Shown: one piece after another, positions 6,660-14,737 of the stretch
How the letters are laid out: every line of letters begins with the position of its first letter
Position numbering within the stretch: the stretch's first letter is position 1
Assembly (NCBI RefSeq): GCF_042676605.1
Contig: NZ_JBHTHQ010000022.1
Coordinates: 24,916-88,915, forward strand
DNA length: 64,000 nucleotides
From: Alloscardovia venturai
Lineage (GTDB): Bacteria > Actinomycetota > Actinomycetes > Actinomycetales > Bifidobacteriaceae
Direction of reading: 5' to 3'
The notes under the pieces: model-generated
What the model was told of the DNA's origin: nothing
Seen by the model: the letters and a program-made list of their open reading frames with translations, nothing else
The model's database searches: none
Made by a program: the position numbers and the translations under genes

Positions 6660-9025
6660 AGTATTCTCAGCATATAAAACGTGGAATTACGTGGGCAATA
6701 GTATATGCTGTTGTCTTTATCGTTATCCTTGGTATTTTCGGAGGTACTTCAGCGAACCGACGTGCTGCGTCTACCCGTCGTGAGGGAGTATCACAGGAGT
6801 ATAAGGATTTGAACTACACTGCGACGATGGATACTCACGGAGACCTTCATATTAAGCAGAGAGTAACCATCGATCTTCATCGTCGCGATTCTGGTCCATG
6901 GAGGGGAATCACTCAAAAATTCCAGCTCAATGAGAGCGACGTCACCTCGATTTCTGACATTAGTGTAACAGATGCCAAAACAGGGCAAGCGTATACATAT
7001 AGAAGTTATAGTGAAGTAGACCCCTACAAAGTCGGTATTTCTGACTGGAATGAGCAAGCTGCGAAATCGTGGTTTCTTAAGAATTCACGCGATGACACAG
7101 ACTTTAATCCCGATACTGATGCTCTCCACGTTAAGAATTCTAAATACGCAGATATACAAGAAGGAGACTTTAAGTACGTAACCCTCGGATGGTGTATCCC
7201 TGTAACATATTCAGGTACATATACTTTTGACGTTTCCATGACGTTCAAAAATCTTGCCGGGAAACTTAAAGATGGCGCGTACTTCGCGTGGGAGCCAGTC
7301 TCCGATACCAATGAAGTGCCAATTCATAAGATGACAGTAAAAGTCGTCTTACCGCAGGGCGTATCACAATCGTATGGATGGCTACATACAGATAGCTCTG
7401 AGAGTACCACGAAGCGAGTGAACGACAGAGAGTATTCCTTCTCGGTGAAGAATGTGAAGAAGGATAACTACGTAGACTTTATCGCGGCATATCAAGGTGC
7501 AGATTCGTATAGTGATGTGCAACGTAGCTACACGCATGATGATATCGAAAAAGTAAAAAGCTCAGAGTATAACAAGCTGCAATCTGCTCGTGCAGAGAGT
7601 GCAAATACGAGAAGAACGTTGAGCTTCTATGGGATTATGATAATCTTCGCTCTTTCTATCGCAATAGCTATCGTCATATGGTTAATTTACGGTGCTCAAT
7701 CTACACTGAAATTAGCGCAATATCGCGGAGAGCAGGATTATAATCGTGATCCTCCATCTGTTTCTCCAGCGGCGGCGGCACATATTTATGCGCTCATTAC
7801 AGGGCACCCAAAGGATAAAGAAATTAAGTCGCGGGCGCTGAATGCGACGATATTGTCCCTTGTCTCTAAAGGTGCACTGATGATCCTTCCAGGAGCGCCA
7901 AGCACGTATAAGGATATTGACTTAGATAATGTCAAGTCTCAGGACATGAGTTCTGTCATGTCTACAGTCACGTCTCAAGGATATTTAGCTCAGCAGAGCA
8001 AAGTACAAGAGCATGTGATGACTTTTGTACTTGCTAGCGACATTGAGGAGAAGAGTTTCTCATCCAAGCATCATCTCAGTAATTCCGAGTGGCGTACCGC
8101 TCGCGTGCTGATGATGGTCGGTGAGAATGTTGGCTCATATGTATTTTCATCAAAAGATCTTGCGAACCAAGCTAGAGAAGCATCGATGAGTCGCAATACA
8201 ACAAATAAGTTTGCAGAACGTGTCAAGAGCATGTACAACTCTCAGATAGCTGATTTTGATCGACTCCATGTTTCTGAATATCCTGCATGGCAGCGTGGCT
8301 GGCCGTTGACGATAGGTTGGATTTATGCGATTGTCACAGCACATTTCGGAATGCGGACTTCCTACTGGGCAGCGTATATCCTTATAGCAGTCGTCGTTCT
8401 TGCATTTACCGGCTTTGCTTGGGGATATGGTGCTCCAGCAATTCTTACAGAAAAGAACAAAAAGAAAGTTTCACAAGTTTACGGGTTGGCGCATTATCTC
8501 GAAGATTTTAGTAGCTTTACCGATCGAGGCGTTACTGATATGAAGCTCTGGGATAGATATTTAGTGTATGCAACGGCGTTTGGTATGAGTGAGACTGTCA
8601 TGAAAGAACTTCGAAGTGCATATATTCACGATATGGATGTCGCGCAGTCTGCCAACGCAGATATTGATCCTTGGCAATACTATATGTATGATGATGCAAT
8701 GTTGTCGTGGATGTGGATGCCTTGGGTTAACAATCTTACATCTAATCTCGCTTCGCGATTTACGCCAAACATAGACACAACAATGATGGGGTCGAACTCT
8801 GACTTCTTTAATGCTGATTTCAGCAGTTTTGACGGTTTTATGGATTCCTTTAACACGTCTATGGACTCCGTGAACGATGCTATTAGTATCGCTGGGGCAT
8901 GGAGCGCACCAAGTACGGGCTCTGGGTCAAGTGGTGGAGGAACAGACTCTGGTGGAAGCTTCGACTTCGGCGGGTTCGACGGAGGTGGAGGAGGCGGTGG
9001 TGGAGGAAGTTTTGGGGGCTTCTAA
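6656..9025 (+). CDS. DUF2207 domain membrane protein
   Basis: 789-residue membrane protein with a DUF2207 (YciQ-like) architecture. An N-terminal helix (about residues 9-30) leads into a long extracytoplasmic domain (about 50-310, containing LHIKQRVTIDLHRRDSGPWRGI). A second helix lies near 325-345, a cytoplasmic region follows, then two more helices near 545-595. The C-terminus is a glycine-rich tail ending GGGSFGGF. The GTG start overlaps lemA (GTGA), indicating coupling. The function of the family is not known; the pair may form a membrane complex. Confidence 0.85.
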   Translation: MKYSQHIKRGITWAIVYAVVFIVILGIFGGTSANRRAASTRREGVSQEYKDLNYTATMDTHGDLHIKQRVTIDLHRRDSGPWRGITQKFQLNESDVTSISDISVTDAKTGQAYTYRSYSEVDPYKVGISDWNEQAAKSWFLKNSRDDTDFNPDTDALHVKNSKYADIQEGDFKYVTLGWCIPVTYSGTYTFDVSMTFKNLAGKLKDGAYFAWEPVSDTNEVPIHKMTVKVVLPQGVSQSYGWLHTDSSESTTKRVNDREYSFSVKNVKKDNYVDFIAAYQGADSYSDVQRSYTHDDIEKVKSSEYNKLQSARAESANTRRTLSFYGIMIIFALSIAIAIVIWLIYGAQSTLKLAQYRGEQDYNRDPPSVSPAAAAHIYALITGHPKDKEIKSRALNATILSLVSKGALMILPGAPSTYKDIDLDNVKSQDMSSVMSTVTSQGYLAQQSKVQEHVMTFVLASDIEEKSFSSKHHLSNSEWRTARVLMMVGENVGSYVFSSKDLANQAREASMSRNTTNKFAERVKSMYNSQIADFDRLHVSEYPAWQRGWPLTIGWIYAIVTAHFGMRTSYWAAYILIAVVVLAFTGFAWGYGAPAILTEKNKKKVSQVYGLAHYLEDFSSFTDRGVTDMKLWDRYLVYATAFGMSETVMKELRSAYIHDMDVAQSANADIDPWQYYMYDDAMLSWMWMPWVNNLTSNLASRFTPNIDTTMMGSNSDFFNADFSSFDGFMDSFNTSMDSVNDAISIAGAWSAPSTGSGSSGGGTDSGGSFDFGGFDGGGGGGGGGSFGGF

Positions 9026-9075
9026 GACTTCTGACACTAGCTGCTATATAAGTAAATAACACTCGCGGCATGGGA

Positions 9076-9120
9076 ATAGGCTAGGAACTACAAGATTGTA
9101 GTTCCTAGCCTATCTTATAG
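9076..9120. terminator. bidirectional terminator
   Basis: Perfect 16-bp stem, ATAGGCTAGGAACTAC (9076-9091) with GTAGTTCCTAGCCTAT (9098-9113), loop AAGATT. It lies between the plus-strand DUF2207 gene and the convergent minus-strand gene at 9125, so it probably serves both. Confidence 0.85.
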
Positions 9121-9124
9121 TTGG

Positions 9125-9793
9125 CTAACGGCTAAATAGACGAAGTATCGGGGCGCTCACCGCAGTGATGTACCATATGAAAATTGCGGTGGCATAAAGC
9201 ATGCAAGAAAAAATAAATTGTGGGAAATATAAAAACGGCGAGATTGTACCAATAGGAGAGAAGAATTCAAACTGTGGAATAGTCCCCGAAAAGATATAGA
9301 AAACCATATATATCAACGAAGCAGTAGCTCCTATTTTTCGTCCTAGTATAGCGAAGAAGATAATGATAAAGCTTGACGGCAGCAGCGATAGGGAAAGTAT
9401 GAGGGGAGCATCTTCTAAAATAGATAACTCAATAAATGAGTGAGAATGGGGGTGCCGGCAGTAGGCAGCGAATGCACCTAGAGGAAATATAGAGAGAGTC
9501 ATTAATACGGTAGACGATACCAAAAGAAGTATAGAGAGATTTCTCACTCTTGGCGTTGAGAGTCTTTCTTGCATGGATAACCTAGGAGCGAGGAGTAGAG
9601 CTATAACTTCTGTCGATATGAGTGGCATGAATGTTGTTGCTGTCAAAAAGACTGGCGTATACCGTCCTGGAAAGTAGATTGGCACCTCTGCTCCATAGCG
9701 TAGGGCAAAAAACTCAAGAAACATAAGGACAATTAGCACAAGAGGTAGCGCGGATGATAATCGTCCTTTATTGAAATAGTACAACTTTTTCAT
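9125..9793 (-). CDS. hypothetical six-helix membrane protein
   Basis: 222-residue, very hydrophobic protein with about six membrane helices (roughly residues 13-33, 47-68, 87-110, 130-155, 158-175 and 190-215). I do not recognise a family motif. The size and topology resemble ABC-2 type permease subunits, and it is divergent from an ABC ATPase and permease (9975-12127), so it may be part of the same transporter. The ATG is preceded by GGAGT at a good distance. It ends on the bidirectional terminator shared with the DUF2207 gene. Confidence 0.6.
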   Translation of the reverse strand: MKKLYYFNKGRLSSALPLVLIVLMFLEFFALRYGAEVPIYFPGRYTPVFLTATTFMPLISTEVIALLLAPRLSMQERLSTPRVRNLSILLLVSSTVLMTLSIFPLGAFAAYCRHPHSHSFIELSILEDAPLILSLSLLPSSFIIIFFAILGRKIGATASLIYMVFYIFSGTIPQFEFFSPIGTISPFLYFPQFIFSCMLYATAIFIWYITAVSAPILRLFSR

Positions 9794-9974
9794 TGTGATA
9801 CTCCGATGTAATTAGAACTATTGTATCGTTTATGGTGCTCCATTACTCCAAAATTTTCATCATGATGTAGAATATATTTCGAAGAGATTGATTGCTAATT
9901 TCCTTAAGGATGAGGGAAGATGGCAAGATATGTTTTCGCGAAGAATGCTCAGCTGTAGTACGTGAAGTGTAATT

Positions 9975-10751
9975 ATGATGCAAAGTTCTACTATTTGTCC
10001 CGAAGATTTAAGTATCGTTTGCGAGCACGTTAACTTTTCTTATGGAAAACAGGAAATTCTAAAAGATATTTCGTTTTCTGTGGGAAAAGGTGTCACCGGG
10101 ATTTTAGGGACGAATGGAGCTGGAAAAACTACTGTACTGAGCATTCTTTCTACTTTGAAAAAGCCGAAGAGCGGACATGTAGCTCTATTGGGTCATGACC
10201 TTTCTCGTTATAGTAGTGTTGAGGGTGCAAGGAAAAATCTTGGTTTTCTTCCTCAGCACGTTGAAGTGATGAATTTTTCCTCTGTCCAGGATAATGTGGC
10301 ATACGCTGCGTGGGCTCATGGAGTAGATGAAAAGCACGTTGAAGAAGCTACGATGCGAGCTTTATCTGCGGTGAATTTAGAAGATAAAGCATCAGTAAAA
10401 GCGAGAAAACTGTCTGGCGGTCAGCGTCAAAGACTTGGAATTGCATGCACAATCGCACACAATCCGCAGATTATTATTCTTGACGAGCCAACCGTTGGTG
10501 TCGATCCTCTCCAGAGGAATGATTTGAGGAATCTCATATTACATTTGGGGCAGAGCCGTACAGTTATTTTAAGCACACATTTAGTAGATGATATTGCGCG
10601 AATAGCTCAGACTCTATTGATACTTAATAGTGGGAATTTATCCTATTGCGGTCCGCTTGCCGACCTTGATGAAGTAAGAGCATGCACATCGCAATCTCCC
10701 ACCGATGTGGCGGAGTCAATTGAGCATGCATTCGCACGCTTGGGGAGCTAA
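9975..10751 (+). CDS. ABC transporter ATP-binding protein
   Basis: Cytosolic ATPase of an ABC-2 type exporter. Walker A GTNGAGKTT is near residues 49-57, the signature LSGGQRQRLGIA near 141-152, Walker B IIILDEPTVGVDP near 162-174, and the H-loop STHLVDD near 199-205. The 258-residue length is usual for single-domain ATPases. A second ATG lies directly after the first (9978), so the start is uncertain by one codon. It is two bases upstream of the permease-like gene 10754-12127 and clearly cotranscribed. The substrate is not apparent. Confidence 0.9.
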   Translation: MMQSSTICPEDLSIVCEHVNFSYGKQEILKDISFSVGKGVTGILGTNGAGKTTVLSILSTLKKPKSGHVALLGHDLSRYSSVEGARKNLGFLPQHVEVMNFSSVQDNVAYAAWAHGVDEKHVEEATMRALSAVNLEDKASVKARKLSGGQRQRLGIACTIAHNPQIIILDEPTVGVDPLQRNDLRNLILHLGQSRTVILSTHLVDDIARIAQTLLILNSGNLSYCGPLADLDEVRACTSQSPTDVAESIEHAFARLGS

Positions 10752-10753
10752 GT

Positions 10754-12127
10754 ATGAGCAGATTAGCATATGTGAGAAGAGGCATTCGAAGGAGCATCCC
10801 TCTACGTGATGAAATAGCTTTACTATGCGTTGTGACACTTGCGACTTTTGTTCTATCTGTTCCGGTCATTCTATCAGCGTTTGCGCGTTGGTCTGCTGTG
10901 GAGCAAACCGTGAGAGACACAGTACTCATTCCGGCGTTCATCATTGCAGTATATGCAGCGGTACATTTTCGTAGTTTTTCTCGGAATAGCGTCATCGTGG
11001 GGCGAGTAAGTGCACGATCGAGAGCATATCTCGCATGCGTTGGCTCTTTGCCTATGATTTTCTTATCCGCAGGTGGATATGTATTGGGAATGTCCCCGTT
11101 GATTATCCATGTGGCACTACATGCGAGCTGGTTTCACTTTAATGTATTGTCAGGATGTGCTGCGCTCGTTGAAGTGTTTATGCTCAGCGTGATTGGCATA
11201 GTAGTTGCCGTGCTTTTCCCGTCACGTTGGAGTCTTATCGTAGCTCCAGCGACGGTACTGGTTGTGGCTTTTCTACCAGTCGAAATTAACAATACGATAC
11301 TGAGTAATTCAGGACATTCTTCTCTCACCTTTGCGCCTGTCTGGATGGAGAATCTTCCAGGACTGGGATACTCTACAAGTGTTTCGATGAATATTTCACG
11401 AATTGCTATCGCGCTTTTTACTAGTATTACTCTGATAATGTTTGCCCTGCATTTCTTGGAAGGGAAATATACGCAAGGGCGCATGTTTAATAGCGTTTTG
11501 CTAACATCACTCTTTTGCACTGTAGTGCTCATTGGGTGGTCTATCGCTGTTCCCTCAACGATATTCAAAGCTGAAAATGTGACCATACAATGTAAAAATA
11601 CAAGTGATAACATAGTCCTATGTGTGCACCCTGCTGATATGACTGTGCGACAAGAAATTATGGAGATAACGCGTGAAGTTTTTGCTGTAGCTCCTCAAAG
11701 TGGTTCTGTTCTCGTCGTCGAGGGAATGAACAGCTCTTCCACTGTTCAATTTAAGAGGAAAATATATAACTCAGAGCAAGTCTTGACAATGTGGGGCACA
11801 GCTGTGAGCACTCTAACAGGGAATGAAACTAAAGCTGAGATAAAGAAGACACTCTATGATGACCTCATCAATCAAATAGTAGTTCCAATAAGTGCGTGTA
11901 GTTCAAAGAACCAGGATTCTGCAAATGTGATGAATACGATTCAAACGGGGATTCGACTTAGGTTTGGTTTAGCGGCTAATTCAGGAATGATAGATGAAAA
12001 TACCGGGCGAGAAGTCATCGACGAAGAATCTCAGTGGCTTGCACATATAACGGATCAAAATTTTACACAATGGTATATGCAGCATCGCCAAGATATACAA
12101 AGTTGTACCATCACGCAGGTAGAATGA
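10754..12127 (+). CDS. ABC exporter membrane subunit with C-terminal soluble domain
   Basis: 457-residue membrane protein with about six helices in residues 18-260 (for example 24-45, 53-70, 92-112, 130-155, 157-178 and 212-232), a further helix near 245-268, and a soluble, probably extracytoplasmic, C-terminal domain (about 270-457). It sits two bases after the ABC ATPase with a GGGGAG ribosome binding site, so it is the likely membrane partner. The roughly 190-residue C-terminal domain is unusual for an ABC-2 permease and I do not recognise it. Confidence 0.65.
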   Translation: MSRLAYVRRGIRRSIPLRDEIALLCVVTLATFVLSVPVILSAFARWSAVEQTVRDTVLIPAFIIAVYAAVHFRSFSRNSVIVGRVSARSRAYLACVGSLPMIFLSAGGYVLGMSPLIIHVALHASWFHFNVLSGCAALVEVFMLSVIGIVVAVLFPSRWSLIVAPATVLVVAFLPVEINNTILSNSGHSSLTFAPVWMENLPGLGYSTSVSMNISRIAIALFTSITLIMFALHFLEGKYTQGRMFNSVLLTSLFCTVVLIGWSIAVPSTIFKAENVTIQCKNTSDNIVLCVHPADMTVRQEIMEITREVFAVAPQSGSVLVVEGMNSSSTVQFKRKIYNSEQVLTMWGTAVSTLTGNETKAEIKKTLYDDLINQIVVPISACSSKNQDSANVMNTIQTGIRLRFGLAANSGMIDENTGREVIDEESQWLAHITDQNFTQWYMQHRQDIQSCTITQVE

Positions 12128-12265
12128 CACAAGGCGGGATGCAAAGAAGCATTGAGCAAGGTTAGTTTGAGATATTTATATAATGGTCCTCGCTTACTGT
12201 TATCATTGACAGGTGGTGTGCCTTCACAAGAAGGTGCTCTAGTAATCTAGCGAGGAATGAGACCA

Positions 12266-12484
12266 ATGGCTAAAGACGGTGTTATCGAAGTCGAAGGACG
12301 AGTTGTAGAGGCTTTGCCGAATGCAATGTTCCGTGTCGAGTTGGAGAACAAGCATATCGTTTTGGCTACGATCTCTGGAAAAATGCGTAAGAATTACATT
12401 CGTATTCTTCCACAAGATCGCGTGGTGCTCGAGATGAGTCCATACGATTTGACTCGCGGTCGTATTACATACCGTTACAAGTAA
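12266..12484 (+). CDS. infA: translation initiation factor IF-1
   Basis: Binds the ribosomal A site during initiation. The 72-residue S1/OB-fold protein begins AKDGVIEVEGRVVEALPNAM and ends RGRITYRYK, as expected. An in-frame ATG at 12257 would add three residues, but it touches the ribosome binding site GAGGA (12252-12256). The ATG at 12266 has proper spacing and gives the canonical N-terminus, so I use it. A -10-like TATAAT at 12179-12184 suggests a promoter about 80 bp upstream. The gene opens the alpha-type operon. Confidence 0.96.
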   Translation: MAKDGVIEVEGRVVEALPNAMFRVELENKHIVLATISGKMRKNYIRILPQDRVVLEMSPYDLTRGRITYRYK

Positions 12485-12494
12485 AAGGAAAGCC

Positions 12495-12611
12495 ATGAAG
12501 GTTAGCCCAAGTGTTAAGCGTATCTGCGACTCTTGCCGCGTGATTCGCCGTCACGGTCGCGTAATGGTAATCTGCAACGCAAACCCACGCCACAAGCAGC
12601 GTCAGGGCTAG
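12495..12611 (+). CDS. rpmJ: 50S ribosomal protein L36
   Basis: 38-residue zinc ribosomal protein bL36, found by reading the infA-rpsM gap. It begins MKVSPSVKRICDSC and ends NPRHKQRQG. Cys11, Cys14, Cys27 and His33 form the zinc site, so this is the zinc-binding C+ form. The ribosome binding site AAAGGAAAG (12484-12492) precedes it. Order infA-rpmJ-rpsM is the standard bacterial one. Confidence 0.95.
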   Translation: MKVSPSVKRICDSCRVIRRHGRVMVICNANPRHKQRQG

Positions 12612-12638
12612 TAAGCAGGTCACAGCGACCACAATTAG

Positions 12639-12722
12639 GCGCCAATTCACAGCGTAAGCTGAACCCCAAGTACGGAGGCTTGGGCCGCACATAAGCGGAC
12701 GAATTGGTGTACGACCCCCGTA
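12639..12722 (+). ncRNA. candidate r-protein leader: four-way junction with pseudoknot upstream of rpsM
   Basis: By eye the rpmJ-rpsM spacer folds compactly. The closing helix is GCGCCAATTC (12639-12648) with GAATTGGTGT (12701-12710), two G-U pairs included. Inside are three hairpins: CAGC-GTAA-GCTG (12650-12661, a GNRA-type loop), CCCAAG/CTTGGG (12665-12670/12679-12684) and CCGC/GCGG (12685-12688/12695-12698). The loop of the middle hairpin, TACGG (12671-12675), is complementary to CCGTA (12718-12722), giving a potential pseudoknot just before the ribosome binding site. E. coli S4 binds a different pseudoknot at the same genomic place. A regulatory role here is inference. Confidence 0.6.
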
Positions 12723-12743
12723 GAACAGAAAAGGAATTCGAAG

Positions 12744-13112
12744 ATGGCACGTCTTGCCGGAGTCGACATCCCTAATGAGAAGCGTATTGAAATTGCTCTC
12801 ACCTATATCTTTGGTGTAGGCCGCACACGCGCTCATGAGACACTCGAAGCAACTGGTATCTCTCCAGATATTCGTGTTAAGGATCTTACCGACGAACAGC
12901 TCATTCAGCTTCGTGACTACATCGAAGCTAACTACAAGATTGAGGGTGATTTGCGTCGTGAAATCGATGCAGATATTCGTCGCAAGATTCAGATTAATTC
13001 TTATCAAGGTATGCGCCACCGTCGTCACCTCCCAGTACACGGTCAGCGTACTAAGACAAACGCTCGTACTCGCAAGGGTCCAAAGCGTACAGTTGCTGGA
13101 AAGAAGAAGTAA
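12744..13112 (+). CDS. rpsM: 30S ribosomal protein S13
   Basis: Ribosomal protein uS13 of the 30S head, forming bridges to the 50S subunit. The 122-residue product starts ARLAGVDIPNEKRIEIALTY and carries the family signature GMRHRRHLPVHGQRTKTNAR, ending KRTVAGKKK. The ribosome binding site AAAAGGAA (12729-12736) precedes the ATG. The preceding 130-base spacer contains the structured element at 12639-12722. Confidence 0.97.
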   Translation: MARLAGVDIPNEKRIEIALTYIFGVGRTRAHETLEATGISPDIRVKDLTDEQLIQLRDYIEANYKIEGDLRREIDADIRRKIQINSYQGMRHRRHLPVHGQRTKTNARTRKGPKRTVAGKKK

Positions 13113-13176
13113 GTTAGTTAGCCACGCGTTCATTCGCATCGCTTAACTACAAAAGCTAAAAGGAAATGAGGTCTCA

Positions 13177-13575
13177 ATGGCAGCTGCAAAGCAGGCCACG
13201 CGCAAGCCTCGTCGTAAGGACCGCAAGTCGGTTCCAGTCGGCCAAGCGCACATCAAGTCCACATTCAACAACACAATCATCTCCATCACCGACCCATCAG
13301 GTGCAGTTATCTCTTGGGCATCCGGTGGCGATGTAGGCTTCAAAGGCTCCCGTAAGTCCACTCCTTACGCAGCAGGCATGGCAGCAGAGGCTGCAGCACG
13401 TAAGGCACAGGAACACGGTGTCAAGAAGGTTGATGTATTCGTTAAGGGTCCAGGTTCTGGTCGCGAAACCGCAATCCGTTCCCTCCAGTCTGCAGGTCTC
13501 GAAGTCGGTTCTATCTCCGATGTGACCCCGCAGGCACACAATGGTGTACGCCCTCCAAAGCGTCGCCGCGTCTGA
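13177..13575 (+). CDS. rpsK: 30S ribosomal protein S11
   Basis: Ribosomal protein uS11 of the 30S platform, near the E-site codon. The 132-residue product contains HIKSTFNNTIISITDPSGAV, the glycine-rich KGPGSGRETAIRSLQSAGLE and the C-terminal PPKRRRV. In many actinobacteria rpsD (S4) follows; here rpoA follows directly after a 78-base spacer that carries a hairpin. Confidence 0.97.
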   Translation: MAAAKQATRKPRRKDRKSVPVGQAHIKSTFNNTIISITDPSGAVISWASGGDVGFKGSRKSTPYAAGMAAEAAARKAQEHGVKKVDVFVKGPGSGRETAIRSLQSAGLEVGSISDVTPQAHNGVRPPKRRRV

Positions 13576-13608
13576 GCACAAGACAGACAATTATTAGTCC
13601 AACCCGCG

Positions 13609-13634
13609 AAGATCAGATGGTGCACACTGATCTT
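13609..13634 (+). promoter_or_regulatory. hairpin in the rpoA leader
   Basis: Perfect 8-bp stem AAGATCAG (13609-13616)/CTGATCTT (13627-13634) with a ten-base loop, 19 bases before the rpoA GTG. No T tract follows, so it is unlikely to terminate; it could affect translation or mark a processing site. Confidence 0.4.
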
Positions 13635-13653
13635 AAGCTGAAAGGATACGAAG

Positions 13654-14649
13654 GTGCTTATTGCACAGCGTCCGTCACTGACTGAGGAAGTTATCAATCC
13701 TCAGCGTTCACGCTTCACCTTTACTCCATTGGAGCCAGGATTTGGCTATACCTTGGGTAATTCTCTGCGTCGTACGCTCCTCAGCTCCATTCCTGGTGCA
13801 GCAGTGACATCGGTACGCATCTCTGGTGCTTTGCATGAGTTCACAACTCTGCCTGGCGTTAAGGAAGATGTCACCGAAATCCTCCTCAATATTAAGGGAA
13901 TTGTGCTCACAAGCGAATATGACGAGCCAGTCACTGTTTACTTGCGTAAGCAGGGCGAAGGCGAAGTGACAGCAGGTGATATCACCGAAGTCGCTGGTGT
14001 CGTAGTCGCAAATCCAGATTTGCACATCGCAACTCTTGCAGAAGATGGCGAACTGGAAATTGAGTTCACTGTAGAGCGTGGCCGCGGTTACGTGCCAGCT
14101 CAGATGAATAAGCAAGAAGGTGATGAAATCGGCCGTATTCCAGTCGATTCCATCTACTCTCCAGTGCTCAAGGTCAGCTATAAAGTCGAGGCTACCCGTG
14201 TGGATCAACGTACCGACTTTGACAAGCTTATCCTTGATGTAGAAACCAAGCAGGCAATTTCTCCTCGCGATGCTGTAGCATCCGCAGGCTCCACTTTGGT
14301 TGAGCTCTTCGGTCTTGCACGTGAGCTGAATGTAGAAGCTGAAGGTGTCGAGGTTGGTTCCGCTCCTGTAGTGGAAGAGTCCGATCCTGAGCTTGATATT
14401 GCTATCGAGGATTTGAACCTCACTCAGCGTTCCTACAATTGCCTCAAGCGCGAAGGTATTCATACCGTTGGCGAGCTTGTAAAGCGCACTGAACAGGATC
14501 TGCTTGATATTCGTAACTTCGGTCAGAAGTCTATCGATGAAGTCAAGGAAAAGCTTGAAGCACATGGTCTTTCCTTGAAAGCATCTCCTCTAGGCTTCAA
14601 CCCAGTAGATCTCGAAGGTGGCACATTCTTCACTCCAGACGACATGTAG
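13654..14649 (+). CDS. rpoA: DNA-directed RNA polymerase subunit alpha
   Basis: Alpha subunit, which dimerises to nucleate RNA polymerase assembly and contacts activators and UP elements. The 331-residue product has the N-terminal assembly domain (FTPLEPGFGYTLGNSLRRTLLSS near residues 22-44) and the C-terminal domain (LNLTQRSYNCLKREGIHTVGEL near 254-275). It starts with GTG at 13654 preceded by GAAAGGATACGAAG, giving the conserved MLIAQRPSLTEE N-terminus. It is followed by rplQ. Confidence 0.97.
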   Translation: MLIAQRPSLTEEVINPQRSRFTFTPLEPGFGYTLGNSLRRTLLSSIPGAAVTSVRISGALHEFTTLPGVKEDVTEILLNIKGIVLTSEYDEPVTVYLRKQGEGEVTAGDITEVAGVVVANPDLHIATLAEDGELEIEFTVERGRGYVPAQMNKQEGDEIGRIPVDSIYSPVLKVSYKVEATRVDQRTDFDKLILDVETKQAISPRDAVASAGSTLVELFGLARELNVEAEGVEVGSAPVVEESDPELDIAIEDLNLTQRSYNCLKREGIHTVGELVKRTEQDLLDIRNFGQKSIDEVKEKLEAHGLSLKASPLGFNPVDLEGGTFFTPDDM

Positions 14650-14685
14650 TTTGGACGAGAGAATTCACCGACAAAACTAAAACAC

Positions 14686-14723
14686 CCAGCACGGATGTTC
14701 GGGCGTATGCCCACCTGTGCCGG
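14686..14723 (+). promoter_or_regulatory. candidate stem-loop leader of rplQ
   Basis: CCAGCACGG (14686-14694) pairs with the region 14714-14723 (CC-T-GTGCCGG), leaving one bulge and one A-C mismatch. An inner hairpin GGGC-GTAT-GCCC (14701-14712) caps it. The element ends four bases before the rplQ ribosome binding site AAGGAG (14727-14732). A translational role is inference. Confidence 0.4.
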
Positions 14724-14737
14724 ATAAGGAGAACAAT

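Noticed and set aside
14717..14737. GTG start for rplQ
   Set aside because: Within the leader stem, not preceded by a ribosome binding site; the ATG at 14738 gives the canonical L17 N-terminus.
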